A stretch of DNA of 40,574 nt from the IMG/VR virus record IMGVR_UViG_3300029787_000117, positions 1-40,574 of that record; one strand, written 5' to 3'. The notes beneath the pieces were generated by a model that saw nothing but the letters and a program-made list of their open reading frames with translations, had not been told where the DNA came from and made no database searches. Shown here piece after piece: positions 28,770 through 37,864 of the stretch; position 1 is the stretch's first letter, and the number at the start of each line of letters is the position of its first letter. Origin of the DNA: a virus. Both the position numbers and the translations under genes were made by a program.

Positions 28770-29986
28770 GTGAGATAACATACGGTGGTGAAGGTACAGA
28801 ACTAATTATTGTAACCGGTACAACCGTTGATGCAGCAGGTAATTTAAAAGAATCAGATGACCCAACATCTACTGCTTACTATTTAGGGTACCAAGATAAT
28901 ACAGGAACATTTTTTATGTGGTATGTGCCTGAATCTGAAATAAAAAATATAACAGATTTAGAAACAGATGCAGTCGGATTTACTCTTAGAAGAACAATAC
29001 AAGAAGAACTACCACATACACTTATAGGTCTTAATGAGTTTAATAATTTATCTATGCAAGGTTCTTTATACTTTGCAGGAAACTATACGCAATTAGATAG
29101 TGAAAGACAAATAGCACCACTTGATGGATTTATAGAAGATATGCAAAAAATATCTGATACTTTGTATTGGTGGAAAGACCCACAGTATTTAAGGATTGTA
29201 CAAGAAAACTATGCAGAAACAGGTAGTTATGATTTAAACCCTGCACAAATGGCAACATTTTTAGATAAATATCAATTATCTAGAGCAGAATATAACGCTG
29301 CTATTGAAAGAGCTACAGATACAAAAGGTTGGAAAATTAAAAAACAAACTTACTATGACCAAATAAAAGATACAGCTATAGGACTTGGTGGTAATATTTC
29401 AGATGCTGCTGCAGATTATGCTGCAGAACAATGGGCTAATGGTGTTTGGGATACAACTAAAGTAACACAACAAGTTACACAGTCAGTAGATAGTTATGCA
29501 AACTTTACTTTAGATAAAACCTTTGAAGCTTTACTTGGTGATGATAGACAAATATCTACAAAAGAAACAGAGATACAAGGATTATTAGACCAATATCTAC
29601 CTTCTTATATGCATACGCAATTTGATTTAAAAGCAGAAGCAGGTAATTTAAGAAACATAGGTGGGTACAAAGATAAATTTATTGAAACATTAAAGAATAA
29701 AAGATTTGCAGACTTTTCTATGTATGACAAAGATATTGCATGGCAAGATATACTTTCAACAAACTTATCTAATGCTGCTACTACATGGGGTATTACTCCT
29801 GATGTAGATGACCCTGCAATATTAGAAGCCATAAAATTAAATGATTTTACAAAAGCTAAAGAATTGTATAAAAAAGTTGGACTTGAAAGAGGATACCAAG
29901 GTACAGTCAACTCATTTATAGAAGGCTTATCAGATGCATTTGGACAAGGAATAGTACGTTCCTCAAATTTTTTGGAAGGTAGATAA
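28766..29986 (+). CDS. 406-residue putative virion protein
   Basis: Starts by ATGA overlap. Residues 1-80 are strand-rich (GEGTELIIVTGTTVDAAGNL; AYYLGYQDNTGTFFMWYVPE); the rest is helical with repeated Trp/Tyr (DTLYWWKDPQYLRIVQENYA). The C-terminus ends LEGR after DAFGQGIVRSSNF. No catalytic motif. The block order suggests an internal or tail-tip component; the family is not recognised. Confidence 0.6.
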   Translation: MSEITYGGEGTELIIVTGTTVDAAGNLKESDDPTSTAYYLGYQDNTGTFFMWYVPESEIKNITDLETDAVGFTLRRTIQEELPHTLIGLNEFNNLSMQGSLYFAGNYTQLDSERQIAPLDGFIEDMQKISDTLYWWKDPQYLRIVQENYAETGSYDLNPAQMATFLDKYQLSRAEYNAAIERATDTKGWKIKKQTYYDQIKDTAIGLGGNISDAAADYAAEQWANGVWDTTKVTQQVTQSVDSYANFTLDKTFEALLGDDRQISTKETEIQGLLDQYLPSYMHTQFDLKAEAGNLRNIGGYKDKFIETLKNKRFADFSMYDKDIAWQDILSTNLSNAATTWGITPDVDDPAILEAIKLNDFTKAKELYKKVGLERGYQGTVNSFIEGLSDAFGQGIVRSSNFLEGR

Positions 29987-30945
29987 TGGTTAAAGTATAC
30001 AGAAAAGATTTAGATACTTTTTATGAAGTATCTGAAGAAAGAGCCATAGAATTAGAACAAGCCGGATATTCAAGGGACCCTTCTGTAGCAGGAACAGAAT
30101 TTAGTGGTGGAGGTGGAAGTAGTTCTACTAAACCTCAAGGTCCATCTTTTGATTCTGCATTAGCTACAGCTAGAGCTTTATTTGGTTTTATGCCTGAAGA
30201 AGTAATAAACGAGTATGCAAAGCAATGGATTAAATATGATGATACAGAGTTAGCTATAGCTCAAACTAGACAATCTGATGCTTGGAATAAAAACTTTTCT
30301 TATCTTAAAAGAGATGACGGTACTTTAATTATGTCAGAAGCAGAATCATTATCTGTAAAAGCAAGTTATGCAGAAACACTTAGAGAAGTAGGAATAACAG
30401 ATTCATCACAATTTGATAATAAATTTAATGATTTAATATCAGGAGAAGTATCAGCAGCAGAGTTTCAACAAAGAGTAGATTTAGTTTATAACCAAGTTGT
30501 TAATCAAATACCTGAAGTAGAAAGACTTTATAGAGAAAGATACAATATTAATGTTGACCAACCAACTATATTTGGTGCATTAATAGATGATGAAATATCT
30601 GACAAAGTATTAAGTGGTGACATACAAACATTACAACTACAGGCACAAGCAAGTATTAGAGGATTTACTCAATCATTTGCTAGGTTTGAAGAACTTAGAA
30701 AAGCAGGATTAACTACAGAACAAGCTGCTCAATTATATGAACAAGCACAACCACTAATTGATTTAGCAACAAATGTTGGTAGAGAACTTGATATAACAAC
30801 TTTAGAAGATGCTGCATTAGGTGATGTATCTGCATCAGATAACCTAAAGAGAATAGAAGCAGAAATAGCTTCATCATTAGGTGGTCCTGACCTAGGTGCT
30901 GCAAGAACAAGAACCGGCGAAATAAGTGGACTTATTGCAGATTAG
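29986..30945 (+). CDS. 319-residue putative virion protein with flexible Gly/Ser linker
   Basis: Coupled by TAATG. The N-terminal 40 residues (KVYRKDLDTFYEVSEERAIE, LEQAGYSRDPS) form a small folded unit, then GGGGSSSTKPQGP is a linker, then a long helical region (DSALATARALFGFMPEEVIN onward). Near the end ITTLEDAALGDVSASDNLKR. The small N-terminal unit resembles host-like protein-binding modules placed at the start of several actinophage proteins. Function unknown; last gene before the structured gap. Confidence 0.6.
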   Translation: MVKVYRKDLDTFYEVSEERAIELEQAGYSRDPSVAGTEFSGGGGSSSTKPQGPSFDSALATARALFGFMPEEVINEYAKQWIKYDDTELAIAQTRQSDAWNKNFSYLKRDDGTLIMSEAESLSVKASYAETLREVGITDSSQFDNKFNDLISGEVSAAEFQQRVDLVYNQVVNQIPEVERLYRERYNINVDQPTIFGALIDDEISDKVLSGDIQTLQLQAQASIRGFTQSFARFEELRKAGLTTEQAAQLYEQAQPLIDLATNVGRELDITTLEDAALGDVSASDNLKRIEAEIASSLGGPDLGAARTRTGEISGLIAD

Positions 30946-31148
30946 TGTCTAATATAGAATTGACGTTGCGTGGTCCGTCTAAAGACCTGCAAATCAGCTT
31001 TCAAAGCCTACGTAGAAAGCTCGTATAAAAACCGTAGAGTAAGGACTTTAATTAGTGTTACAGTAACTAAAGTCAAGTGTGGTCTGTAACCCCACGATAA
31101 GTTACCACAGGACTTATCTGATAGGGAAACACTGTGAGGAGGTACGAA
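30946..31148 (+). ncRNA. Hairpin-rich gap ahead of scaffold and capsid genes
   Basis: About 200 bases without a gene inside a packed operon. Perfect stems are GGTC/GACC (30972-30987), AGCTTTC/GAAAGCT (30996-31021), GACTTTA/TAAAGTC (31044-31074) and GATAAGT/ACTTATC (31096-31118). It is G/C richer than the flanks. The downstream gene has a strong AGGAGGT. Candidate structured RNA, leader or processing site that raises capsid gene output. Confidence 0.5.
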
Positions 31149-31625
31149 ATGACAGACGAATATAACGATAATGCTACTGAGGATTTATCTTCAGGTGCAA
31201 AACAGATGCGTGAAACCATTAAGAGGAAAGACGATACAATAGCCGATTTAGAGGCTAAGCTACAAATCTTTCAACAGAAAGAACTAGATTCTGCTGTATC
31301 TGAGATTGGTTTAGACCCATCAACAGGTTTTGGAAAAGCATTAAAGCAAGTGTATAAAGGAGATGTTGAACAAACTGCTCTTTTAGATTTTGCAAAGCAA
31401 GAGTATGGCTATGAGCCTGATGGCGTTCCTGCACAGGATACACCACAACCTGAACCGGAAGCAACAGTTCAGAGTGATGCTAGAGCTAGAGTAGAAGCAC
31501 TTGGTCAAAATTCAGAAAGTAACGTACCCGAAGATGCACAAGAACTTTTAAAAAAAGTTAGTGATAGTGGGAACACGGTAGATTCAATACGTGCGAAACT
31601 AAACATGCTTGATGCACAAAAATAA
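31149..31625 (+). CDS. Capsid scaffolding protein
   Basis: A 158-residue acidic protein. The ATG at 31149, 7 bases after AGGAGG, is preferred to an upstream GTG. It has the scaffold look: an acidic start (MTDEYNDNATEDLSSGAKQM), a coiled coil (KRKDDTIADLEAKLQIFQQK), a flexible Pro/Glu/Gln middle (APQDTP-like PQPEPEATVQSDA) and a helical end. It sits directly before the major capsid gene, as in most tailed phages. It guides shell assembly and leaves before DNA entry. Confidence 0.78.
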   Translation: MTDEYNDNATEDLSSGAKQMRETIKRKDDTIADLEAKLQIFQQKELDSAVSEIGLDPSTGFGKALKQVYKGDVEQTALLDFAKQEYGYEPDGVPAQDTPQPEPEATVQSDARARVEALGQNSESNVPEDAQELLKKVSDSGNTVDSIRAKLNMLDAQK

Positions 31626-31662
31626 TTAAGTAATAAATATACGAGTTAAGTAGGAGGTCGTT

Positions 31663-32694
31663 ATGGCAGCTATAGGCAGCCCTAGCCCAATCTCAGCTAA
31701 TGAGATTAACAACTTTACAGGTGAACTGTTTAAAGTCACTCCACAAAGAACTCCATTATTGTCAGCTACGGGTGGTTTGACAGGAGGAAAAGTAGTTAAT
31801 AGTACTTTCTTCCAATTTCAAACTATTGATAATGCTACAGTTTCTTCTGTAACACCGGGCTCAGAAGGTGGTACACCTAACTATAACGGTAGGTCACGTT
31901 CTGCAGTTCAAGGCGTTGTGGAAATTTTTCATGAAGCTGTACAACTTACATATACAGCCCAAGCTGCATTTGGAGAAATTGTGCCGTTTGACTTGGCAGC
32001 AGCCTATAAGAATAGTATTGACAAGATAGCTCTTGAAGGTACAAACCCAGTTAATGATGAGATGGCAGCTCAGCTAGAATTGGTACTTGAATTAGTAGCA
32101 AAGAAAGCAGAGTTCCAAGCATTTAATGGAACATTCTCAGATGGAACATCATCAGATAGACAAATGAGAGGCATTAATGCACATTGCGATTTATCAGGAG
32201 GTAACATTTATTTCAATGATACTAATGGTAATGGGTCTGGAACAGACCAAAAAATCCATTGGGATACAGTCGCAGGAGCAATGAAGAAGCTTTATGATTC
32301 AGGAGCACCAATGCGTGAACCTGTTCTCTTCATCTCTCCACAAATGTTATTAGACCTAAACAAAGAGCTTTTAGCTCCAACTGTTTCAGGTGCATTAACA
32401 GGAGGTATTTTACCTAGAGATAGAAATGTTGGTGGTGTTGATATTGACACAGTCGTTACACCTTTCGGTGCAATGGGAATGGCATTATCAGACAACTTAC
32501 CAAGTGGCAAGGCATTTATAATTGACTTGGCATTTGTATCACCGGTATTCTTGAACATACCCGGAAAAGGCACAGTGTTTATTCGTGACCTTGACCAAAG
32601 TGCTAACGCAAGAATTGGAAAAGCAATTTACATGGAAATGGGATATGACTTCGGTCCACCTCAATACCATTGTAATATTTCTAATATTGCCTAA
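31663..32694 (+). CDS. Major capsid protein (HK97 fold, SU10/DUF5309-like)
   Basis: A 343-residue protein. Start at ATG 31663 behind GGAGG. Features in order: N-arm with INNFTGELFKVTPQRTPLLS, the E-loop-like stretch (ATVSSVTPGSEGGTPNYNGR), a long spine helix (NDEMAAQLELVLELVAKKAEFQAF), an FNGTFSDGTSSDRQMRGI turn, and a C-terminal beta-rich P-domain ending MGYDFGPPQYHCN. Pattern and length fit the SU10-like major capsid proteins of HK97 fold. It builds the icosahedral head with the scaffold product. Strong hairpin follows. Confidence 0.85.
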   Translation: MAAIGSPSPISANEINNFTGELFKVTPQRTPLLSATGGLTGGKVVNSTFFQFQTIDNATVSSVTPGSEGGTPNYNGRSRSAVQGVVEIFHEAVQLTYTAQAAFGEIVPFDLAAAYKNSIDKIALEGTNPVNDEMAAQLELVLELVAKKAEFQAFNGTFSDGTSSDRQMRGINAHCDLSGGNIYFNDTNGNGSGTDQKIHWDTVAGAMKKLYDSGAPMREPVLFISPQMLLDLNKELLAPTVSGALTGGILPRDRNVGGVDIDTVVTPFGAMGMALSDNLPSGKAFIIDLAFVSPVFLNIPGKGTVFIRDLDQSANARIGKAIYMEMGYDFGPPQYHCNISNIA

Positions 32695-32703
32695 GTAATA
32701 TTT

Positions 32704-32742
32704 GAACTTCAAGGGGAGAACTCCACCTCTCCCCTGAAGTTC
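32704..32742 (+). terminator. Strong hairpin after the capsid gene
   Basis: GAACTTC-(A)-AGGGGAGA pairs with TCTCCCCT-GAAGTTC: 15 bp with one unpaired A and an 8-base loop. No T-run follows, so it may act as a partial terminator or protect the capsid message from 3' decay. Confidence 0.75.
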
Positions 32743-32758
32743 TGCTAAAGTAGGAGAT

Positions 32759-33103
32759 ATGAATTACAGTAAATCAATAGCAAAAAATGCTTTAATAGAT
32801 GTTTCAGGTAGTAATCCTAGCTCTGATGGAGTGAGTACTGATGGCATGTTATTAGCAGGTATTCAGTTCCCTGCAGCAATGTCAGGTTCTAATGTTACAT
32901 TTGATTTTTCTACAGACAACAATTCATGGGTTGACGTAGTAGAAACAGATGGAACAGAAGTATCGTACACTGTATCAGCAGGAAATTTAGTAAGAGTTGA
33001 CCCTAGTGGTTGGGCTTTTGCTTCATCAGGTTATTTAAGAATTACATCAGATAGTTCAGAAGCAGCAGATAGAAATATAACTTTAATATTTAGAGCTTCC
33101 TAG
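32759..33103 (+). CDS. Small beta-rich head protein (decoration-like)
   Basis: A 114-residue protein, all-beta by pattern: SKSIAKNALIDVSGSNPSSD, FPAAMSGSNVTFDFSTDNNS, then ITSDSSEAADRNITLIFRAS. An ATG behind TAGGAGAT sits just beyond the capsid hairpin. Short, Ser/Thr-rich, Cys-free beta proteins in this position often decorate the capsid. Similarity is by layout. Confidence 0.6.
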   Translation: MNYSKSIAKNALIDVSGSNPSSDGVSTDGMLLAGIQFPAAMSGSNVTFDFSTDNNSWVDVVETDGTEVSYTVSAGNLVRVDPSGWAFASSGYLRITSDSSEAADRNITLIFRAS

Positions 33104-33111
33104 GGGTATAA

Positions 33112-34107
33112 ATGAGTACCACCATAGGAAACCTGATTGACAGGGTATATAGAGAATACCTTGAACCACCTGACAATGTAGAAAGTTATTCTTATTTAAC
33201 AAGTGGTATTAGCGATAGTGATACATCTATATCATATGATGGAAACCTTTTTTCTGTAGAAGAAGAAGATGCATTAGACGCAGGTGCATTGATAGAAGTT
33301 GGCAGAGAGTTAATGTATACAACTGCATTGAACTCAGTATCCAATACAATTACAGTGAAAAGAGGACAAAGAGGTACAACAGCAGCAGCACACAGTGCAA
33401 ATGCAATTATAAAAATAGCTCCTACATTTCCTAGACAATCAGTATTTGATGCAATCAAAGACCAAGTAGAAAATTTATATCCAACTATTTATGCTATTGA
33501 AACAAAAACAGTTACTGCTAAAACAGGTATAAACGTTTTAAGTGGTAGTACAGATAATTATTTAATAGCTCCTGTAAAAGCAATATCACAATATACAGAC
33601 TTTGATGCAGGACAAGACCAAACAACTTCGCAGTTTAGAGGAGTATCTGTAGAGGTAGTTGATTTACCTAACCCGTTTACTTACACAGATGATGCAGGTG
33701 CTTCACAAACAGTTACATATACATCAGGACCTAGTCAAGTAAAAGCAATTCAAAACTATGGTATTACATCAGGTAAAACAATGTATATAACTTTTAAAAA
33801 GAAATTTGTTGTTATCACAGCAGAAACAGATACATTAGCAAACATTGGTTTAGAAACAGAATATGAACCTATTGTAATGGCAGGTGTTGCAGCACAAGTT
33901 GTAGCAGGTAAAGACATAAATAAAATTGATAGTGCTTACATTACTGAACAATTAAATATAGCAAATGTACCTGTTGGTAGTTCTAACACAATTAGAAATG
34001 CATTATTACAATATCAACAGTTGTTACTACAACAAGCAAGAAAAGATTTGAGAGCTAGATTTCCTGAACCTGTTACATATAATTCAATTAACTACTCAAC
34101 TACATAA
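33112..34107 (+). CDS. Head-to-tail connector-like protein
   Basis: A 331-residue protein. It starts with a helical IGNLIDRVYREYLEPPDNVE and has a strand-rich middle with KRGQRGTTAAAHS, a phrase typical of neck/adaptor proteins that follow capsid genes. A large C-terminal helical part (PVGSSNTIRNALLQYQQLLL) ends QARKDLRARFPEPV. Compatible with a gateway/tail tubular A-like protein of podoviruses. No catalytic motif. Confidence 0.6.
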   Translation: MSTTIGNLIDRVYREYLEPPDNVESYSYLTSGISDSDTSISYDGNLFSVEEEDALDAGALIEVGRELMYTTALNSVSNTITVKRGQRGTTAAAHSANAIIKIAPTFPRQSVFDAIKDQVENLYPTIYAIETKTVTAKTGINVLSGSTDNYLIAPVKAISQYTDFDAGQDQTTSQFRGVSVEVVDLPNPFTYTDDAGASQTVTYTSGPSQVKAIQNYGITSGKTMYITFKKKFVVITAETDTLANIGLETEYEPIVMAGVAAQVVAGKDINKIDSAYITEQLNIANVPVGSSNTIRNALLQYQQLLLQQARKDLRARFPEPVTYNSINYSTT

Positions 34108-36077
34108 TGCCAAGAGTAGCAACTACAGACTTAATATCTAACCCAAAAAGATATGGGTATGATTTACGAATAGACAATATTCTTTTACGTTCTGCTGTAG
34201 GAATAAATAGAGAAATGACAATACAGTCATCTGATGTTAGTTCTGCAAATCAAATAAATGTAAAACAAAACCCTGAAGACTTTACATCTAATTTAGGACG
34301 TATTTATTCAAGAAATAATTTTAACGCAGGTCAAGGATTAGATACTGCACACAGAGCTGATGCACAACCGGATGATGCAAATAGATATTGGGATAGTAAA
34401 GGTGTAGATGTATTTCATGCAGATGATGAAACAGCTTATAATGTACATTTATTATTTAGCACTTCTGACCAAGGCATAAATTTTTCAGGTACAAATAACT
34501 ATATTGCACAAACAACTAATGGTAATTTATATGTTACTGATGGTACAACAATATATCTAAGCACAGATGATGGAGATACATGGAGCACTGTAACTACAGG
34601 TTTAACAATAAATCATAACTTTACAGGCATAGCTGCATTTGGAAATGGTTTATATCTTACAACTTCAAATGGTACATCAGCATCAGAATTAATAAAATAT
34701 GATGGTTCCTCGTGGTCTGAACAAACAACTGCACAAACAGGAAGTGGTGGACTTACAGGTGTGTGGTTTATAAAACAAAGATTATGGATAAGTGGTAATG
34801 ATGGTAGTGCTGCATATTTATGGGAAGTAAATCCTTTTAATAAAACATGGTCATCTTCTGATTTGACAGACGCATCTACAATAGTAGAAATAGAACCTAC
34901 ACATGAAGTAACAGATGTTATAGATGGTGGTGCTGCAGTTTTAGCAAGTAGTTCTGATGGTAATATATATTCTTTTAAATTATCTTCAGGAGTATTTGTT
35001 AATCAAGGACAAACAAAAATACCTTTTGAAGAAGTACATTCTATTGCAGCTTCAGAAGGAATTATATTTTTTGGTACAAAAGAAACAGGAACAAACATTG
35101 GTAGATTTTATAAAGCTAGATTAGTTGCTGTAGATAACTTATATGTATTAGCAGAAAGACAACTTATAAAAGAATGGGATGTATCAGGAATAGATACAAC
35201 GCCTGATAGTTTATTTGTATCTAGAGATAGTGTTTATTTAGGAATAAAAGAAGCAACTAATGAAGTTAATCTTTGGAGATATTATTTACCAACAGGTGGT
35301 ATTGCAAGAGATATACAAACTGCAGGGAATAGTTTTGTATATGGTATTACACAAGCAGCAGGAAAATTTATTGTTGTAGTATCAGGGTCAGATGTATATA
35401 AAGAAACATCAACTTATGAAACTACAGGATACATTATTACATCAGCAGCAGACTTTTTTACAGCAGAAGAAAAACAATTTGTTGGTGCAGAAATAAGCAC
35501 ATTTGATTTACCTTCAAATACATCTATTGAATTACAATTTACAAATAAATTTGAAGCATTAAATAATCCAAATGATTCTTCTTTTGAAACTGCATTTACA
35601 CAATTTGCAGGTACAGGTGATAGCGAGTTTCAGATTGCACCTGTTGCAAGATTTATTATAGGTAAAGTAGTATTTACATCTACAGGTTCGGCGTCACCAC
35701 AGTTAAAGTCATTACAGTTTAGAGCGTTAGCAAGACCTGAATTAGTAGTAGCACAAATACCTATAAACATATCAGATAGAGTAGAAAGACCGGGTAGGAA
35801 ACCAATACGAGTAAAACAACTCGGTAATAAATTATATGACAGTTTACGTACTCTTGAAGGTGATGCTGTTACTTTAGAATTGTTTGAACCTGATGAAGTT
35901 ATTAGAGGAGTGGTGGAAAAAATAAGTTACCCTATATCTGAAAGAACACAAAGAGGTTCAGACTTGCAATATGCCGTTGTTACTATACGTGGTACTAGAC
36001 AAACAGTTGTTAAAGCTGTTACTTCTATACATACATTTGGTGTAGCTGCATTAGGACAGTTGAGATTTGGTGGATAA
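34107..36077 (+). CDS. Beta-propeller-like tail protein (nozzle candidate)
   Basis: A 656-residue protein, almost all beta: repeated units such as TTNGNLYVTDGTTIYLSTDDG, AAFGNGLYLTTSNGTSASEL, SSSDGNIYSFKLSSG and GTKETGTNIGRFYKARLVAV. This is the pattern of a beta-propeller of 6-7 blades (residues about 130-460), as found in podovirus tail nozzles such as T7 gp12. The end has a small folded domain (TLEGDAVTLELFEPDEVIRG) of a baseplate-like type. Start by TAATG-like overlap. It is the best candidate for the short tail body. Confidence 0.65.
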   Translation: MPRVATTDLISNPKRYGYDLRIDNILLRSAVGINREMTIQSSDVSSANQINVKQNPEDFTSNLGRIYSRNNFNAGQGLDTAHRADAQPDDANRYWDSKGVDVFHADDETAYNVHLLFSTSDQGINFSGTNNYIAQTTNGNLYVTDGTTIYLSTDDGDTWSTVTTGLTINHNFTGIAAFGNGLYLTTSNGTSASELIKYDGSSWSEQTTAQTGSGGLTGVWFIKQRLWISGNDGSAAYLWEVNPFNKTWSSSDLTDASTIVEIEPTHEVTDVIDGGAAVLASSSDGNIYSFKLSSGVFVNQGQTKIPFEEVHSIAASEGIIFFGTKETGTNIGRFYKARLVAVDNLYVLAERQLIKEWDVSGIDTTPDSLFVSRDSVYLGIKEATNEVNLWRYYLPTGGIARDIQTAGNSFVYGITQAAGKFIVVVSGSDVYKETSTYETTGYIITSAADFFTAEEKQFVGAEISTFDLPSNTSIELQFTNKFEALNNPNDSSFETAFTQFAGTGDSEFQIAPVARFIIGKVVFTSTGSASPQLKSLQFRALARPELVVAQIPINISDRVERPGRKPIRVKQLGNKLYDSLRTLEGDAVTLELFEPDEVIRGVVEKISYPISERTQRGSDLQYAVVTIRGTRQTVVKAVTSIHTFGVAALGQLRFGG

Positions 36078-36081
36078 AATA

Positions 36082-36109
36082 TACTAATATGGTAGGATAG
36101 GAAAGAATT
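36082..36109 (+). promoter_or_regulatory. Leader resembling the one at 98
   Basis: TATGGTAGGATAGGAAAG (36088-36105) matches the 98-121 leader, and it precedes the tail-adaptor gene at 36110. It may carry a promoter or enhance translation. Two copies only. Confidence 0.35.
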
Positions 36110-36673
36110 ATGACAGCACAACAATTAAATTACAGTAACTTTTTTGAAACAACATTAGCTGCAATAGTTGGAGCATCAGATAATAACTTAACATTAGCAG
36201 TAGCTCCTACATCAAATGGTAGTTCTGCTATATCACCACCTTTTTATTTAGTAATTGACCCTGATAACGAAACAAATAAAGAAGTTGTATTAGTAACAGC
36301 AGCTTCAGGTACAAATATGTCTACAGTAACAAGAGATGTAGAAGGTAGACATTCACCTAACCCATCACATACAAGTGGTACAACAGTACGTATGGCTGTA
36401 GTTAGTCAAATGTTTGAAGATTTACATGACCAATTAGTTAGTGGAACAATTACATTTACAAACAAAACTTTTGATGCAGAAGGTACAGGTAATGCTTTAT
36501 CTAATGTTGATGTAGCTAATCTTAAATCAGGAGTTTTAGATACAGACATAAGTTCTGTTAGTGGTAGTGACGATACTCTTGCATCTGCAAAAGCAATTAA
36601 AACATATATAGATGCACAAAATGCAGCACAAAGTTCAGGTGCTAGTTTAGGATTAGTAATAGCTTTATCATGA
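36110..36673 (+). CDS. Tail-fibre base/adaptor-like protein
   Basis: A 187-residue protein. N-terminal half: QQLNYSNFFETTLAAIVGAS and TFYLVIDPDNETNKEVVLVT-like strands (positions around 40-65), a GTNMSTVTRDVEGRHSP turn. C-terminal half: GTITFTNKTFDAEGTGNALS, VDVANLKSGVLDTDISSVSG, then a helix (TLASAKAIKTYIDAQ) as in proteins that attach fibre segments. It opens the fibre gene run. Typical of tail-fibre bases in short-tailed phages. Confidence 0.65.
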   Translation: MTAQQLNYSNFFETTLAAIVGASDNNLTLAVAPTSNGSSAISPPFYLVIDPDNETNKEVVLVTAASGTNMSTVTRDVEGRHSPNPSHTSGTTVRMAVVSQMFEDLHDQLVSGTITFTNKTFDAEGTGNALSNVDVANLKSGVLDTDISSVSGSDDTLASAKAIKTYIDAQNAAQSSGASLGLVIALS

Positions 36674-36867
36674 CAATTTTAATTACCATGAAAGAAGGTG
36701 GTGGATTAAATATTGATACTATTGGTAATCTACCAATAGATGAAGATATAGATTTACTTCCTGATGCAGGTGGCAATTTATCATTTGCATTTAGAGTAAT
36801 AATGAACGCAATTTCTAATACAAGTAGTGCAAGTTCTCAAGCTCGTGCTATAGTATTAGGAGTATAG
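36670..36867 (+). CDS. 65-residue tail-run protein
   Basis: Starts by ATGA overlap. Reads MTILITMKEGGGLNIDTIGN, then IDLLPDAGGNLSFAFRVIMNA. Mostly beta with a Ser-rich end. Possibly a small head-fibre-linking protein. Unassigned. Confidence 0.5.
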   Translation: MTILITMKEGGGLNIDTIGNLPIDEDIDLLPDAGGNLSFAFRVIMNAISNTSSASSQARAIVLGV

Positions 36868-36886
36868 AAATATATTGGAGAGATAA

Positions 36887-37219
36887 ATGGCAGAAACATT
36901 TAAGTCAAATCAGATAGCAATAACAACGTCTAATCAAGACATTGTTCCTGCAATCGCTGCTTCAACTACAGCTATAGTTCTTTCAATTAGAGCAACAAAC
37001 GTAGATGGAACAAATGACGCAACAGTTGATGTACAAGTAGTAGATACAGGTGGTTCTCCTACGGCATACATAGCTAAAACAATGTCAGTACCTGCAGATA
37101 CATCATTAGAGTTAGCAGGTCAATCTAAATTAGTTTTAGAAACAGGCGATAAGATACAAGGTTTAGCATCAGCTGATAATGACGTAGAAATATTTGTAAG
37201 TTATTTAGAGATAACATAG
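36887..37219 (+). CDS. Small beta-sandwich-like tail protein
   Basis: A 110-residue protein, all-beta: FKSNQIAITTSNQDIVPAIA, VLSIRATNVDGTNDATVDVQ, SLELAGQSKLVLETGDKIQG and ADNDVEIFVSYLEIT. The order of strands resembles small baseplate/fibre-tip subunits seen in marine phages. GGAGA precedes the ATG. It comes just before the A-B-C array, perhaps its anchor. Confidence 0.6.
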   Translation: MAETFKSNQIAITTSNQDIVPAIAASTTAIVLSIRATNVDGTNDATVDVQVVDTGGSPTAYIAKTMSVPADTSLELAGQSKLVLETGDKIQGLASADNDVEIFVSYLEIT

Positions 37220-37228
37220 GAGTAACAA

Positions 37229-37864
37229 ATGTCATTTGGATATTTGGGAGATACTTCTACCAAGATAAAACAACAAGTTAAAAATCAAGGTGTAATATCT
37301 ATTTCTGAGGCTTATGAATTAGAAAAAGCAGACCAATTTAGTGGTAGTTTAGAATTAATAGAAACTGTAACAATATCAAGTGCAACTGCTTCTGTAGATT
37401 TTACTAGCATTAAAGGAGATATATATGAATCTCATTTTCTTACTGCAACAAATATTCAACCTGTTACAGATGGAGCAATTTTAAGAATAAGATTTAGTAA
37501 TGATGGTGGTTCTTCATTTGAATCAAGTAATTACGAAATGGGTAGACAGTATCAAGATTCCTCAGGTACAAATGGAACTTCTGATAGCACTTCAATAGGT
37601 TATATAGAATTTTCAGTAAACATAGGTTCAAGTACAAATGAGAGTGGTGGTGCATCTGCTTATTTTCACAGGTTAAACAACGCATCTTATTATAGTGTTG
37701 TTGCATTAGAGTCAACTGGACTAAACGCATCAGGTGTTTATTTAAACCATTTTGGTGGTGGCACATATAAAGTTGCTGAAAAAGTTGATGGTATTAGGCT
37801 AGTTATGTCAAGTGGAGATATTGATGCAGGAGTGTATAAATTGTATGGAATTAAAGAGCAATAA
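37229..37864 (+). CDS. Tail-fibre-like protein, array type A, copy 1
   Basis: A 211-residue protein. It begins SFGYLGDTSTKIKQQVKNQG, then an N-terminal linker with SEAYELEKADQFSGSLELIE, followed by a beta domain with an ending shared through the array (GVYKLYGIKEQ). Copy 2 (38911) aligns with it over the full length: same length class, ELxxxxxISSATxSVDFT start of the beta domain, and IGSxTNEx then YxxxxN. Likely receptor-binding or fibre-tip subunit. GGAGT lies 8 bases ahead of the ATG. Confidence 0.72.
   Translation: MSFGYLGDTSTKIKQQVKNQGVISISEAYELEKADQFSGSLELIETVTISSATASVDFTSIKGDIYESHFLTATNIQPVTDGAILRIRFSNDGGSSFESSNYEMGRQYQDSSGTNGTSDSTSIGYIEFSVNIGSSTNESGGASAYFHRLNNASYYSVVALESTGLNASGVYLNHFGGGTYKVAEKVDGIRLVMSSGDIDAGVYKLYGIKEQ

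Noticed and set aside
31085-31135. Hammerhead-like core near CTGATAGGGAAAC
   Set aside because: The CTGANGA box is not matched (CTGATAG) and there is no stem II, so a ribozyme is not supported.
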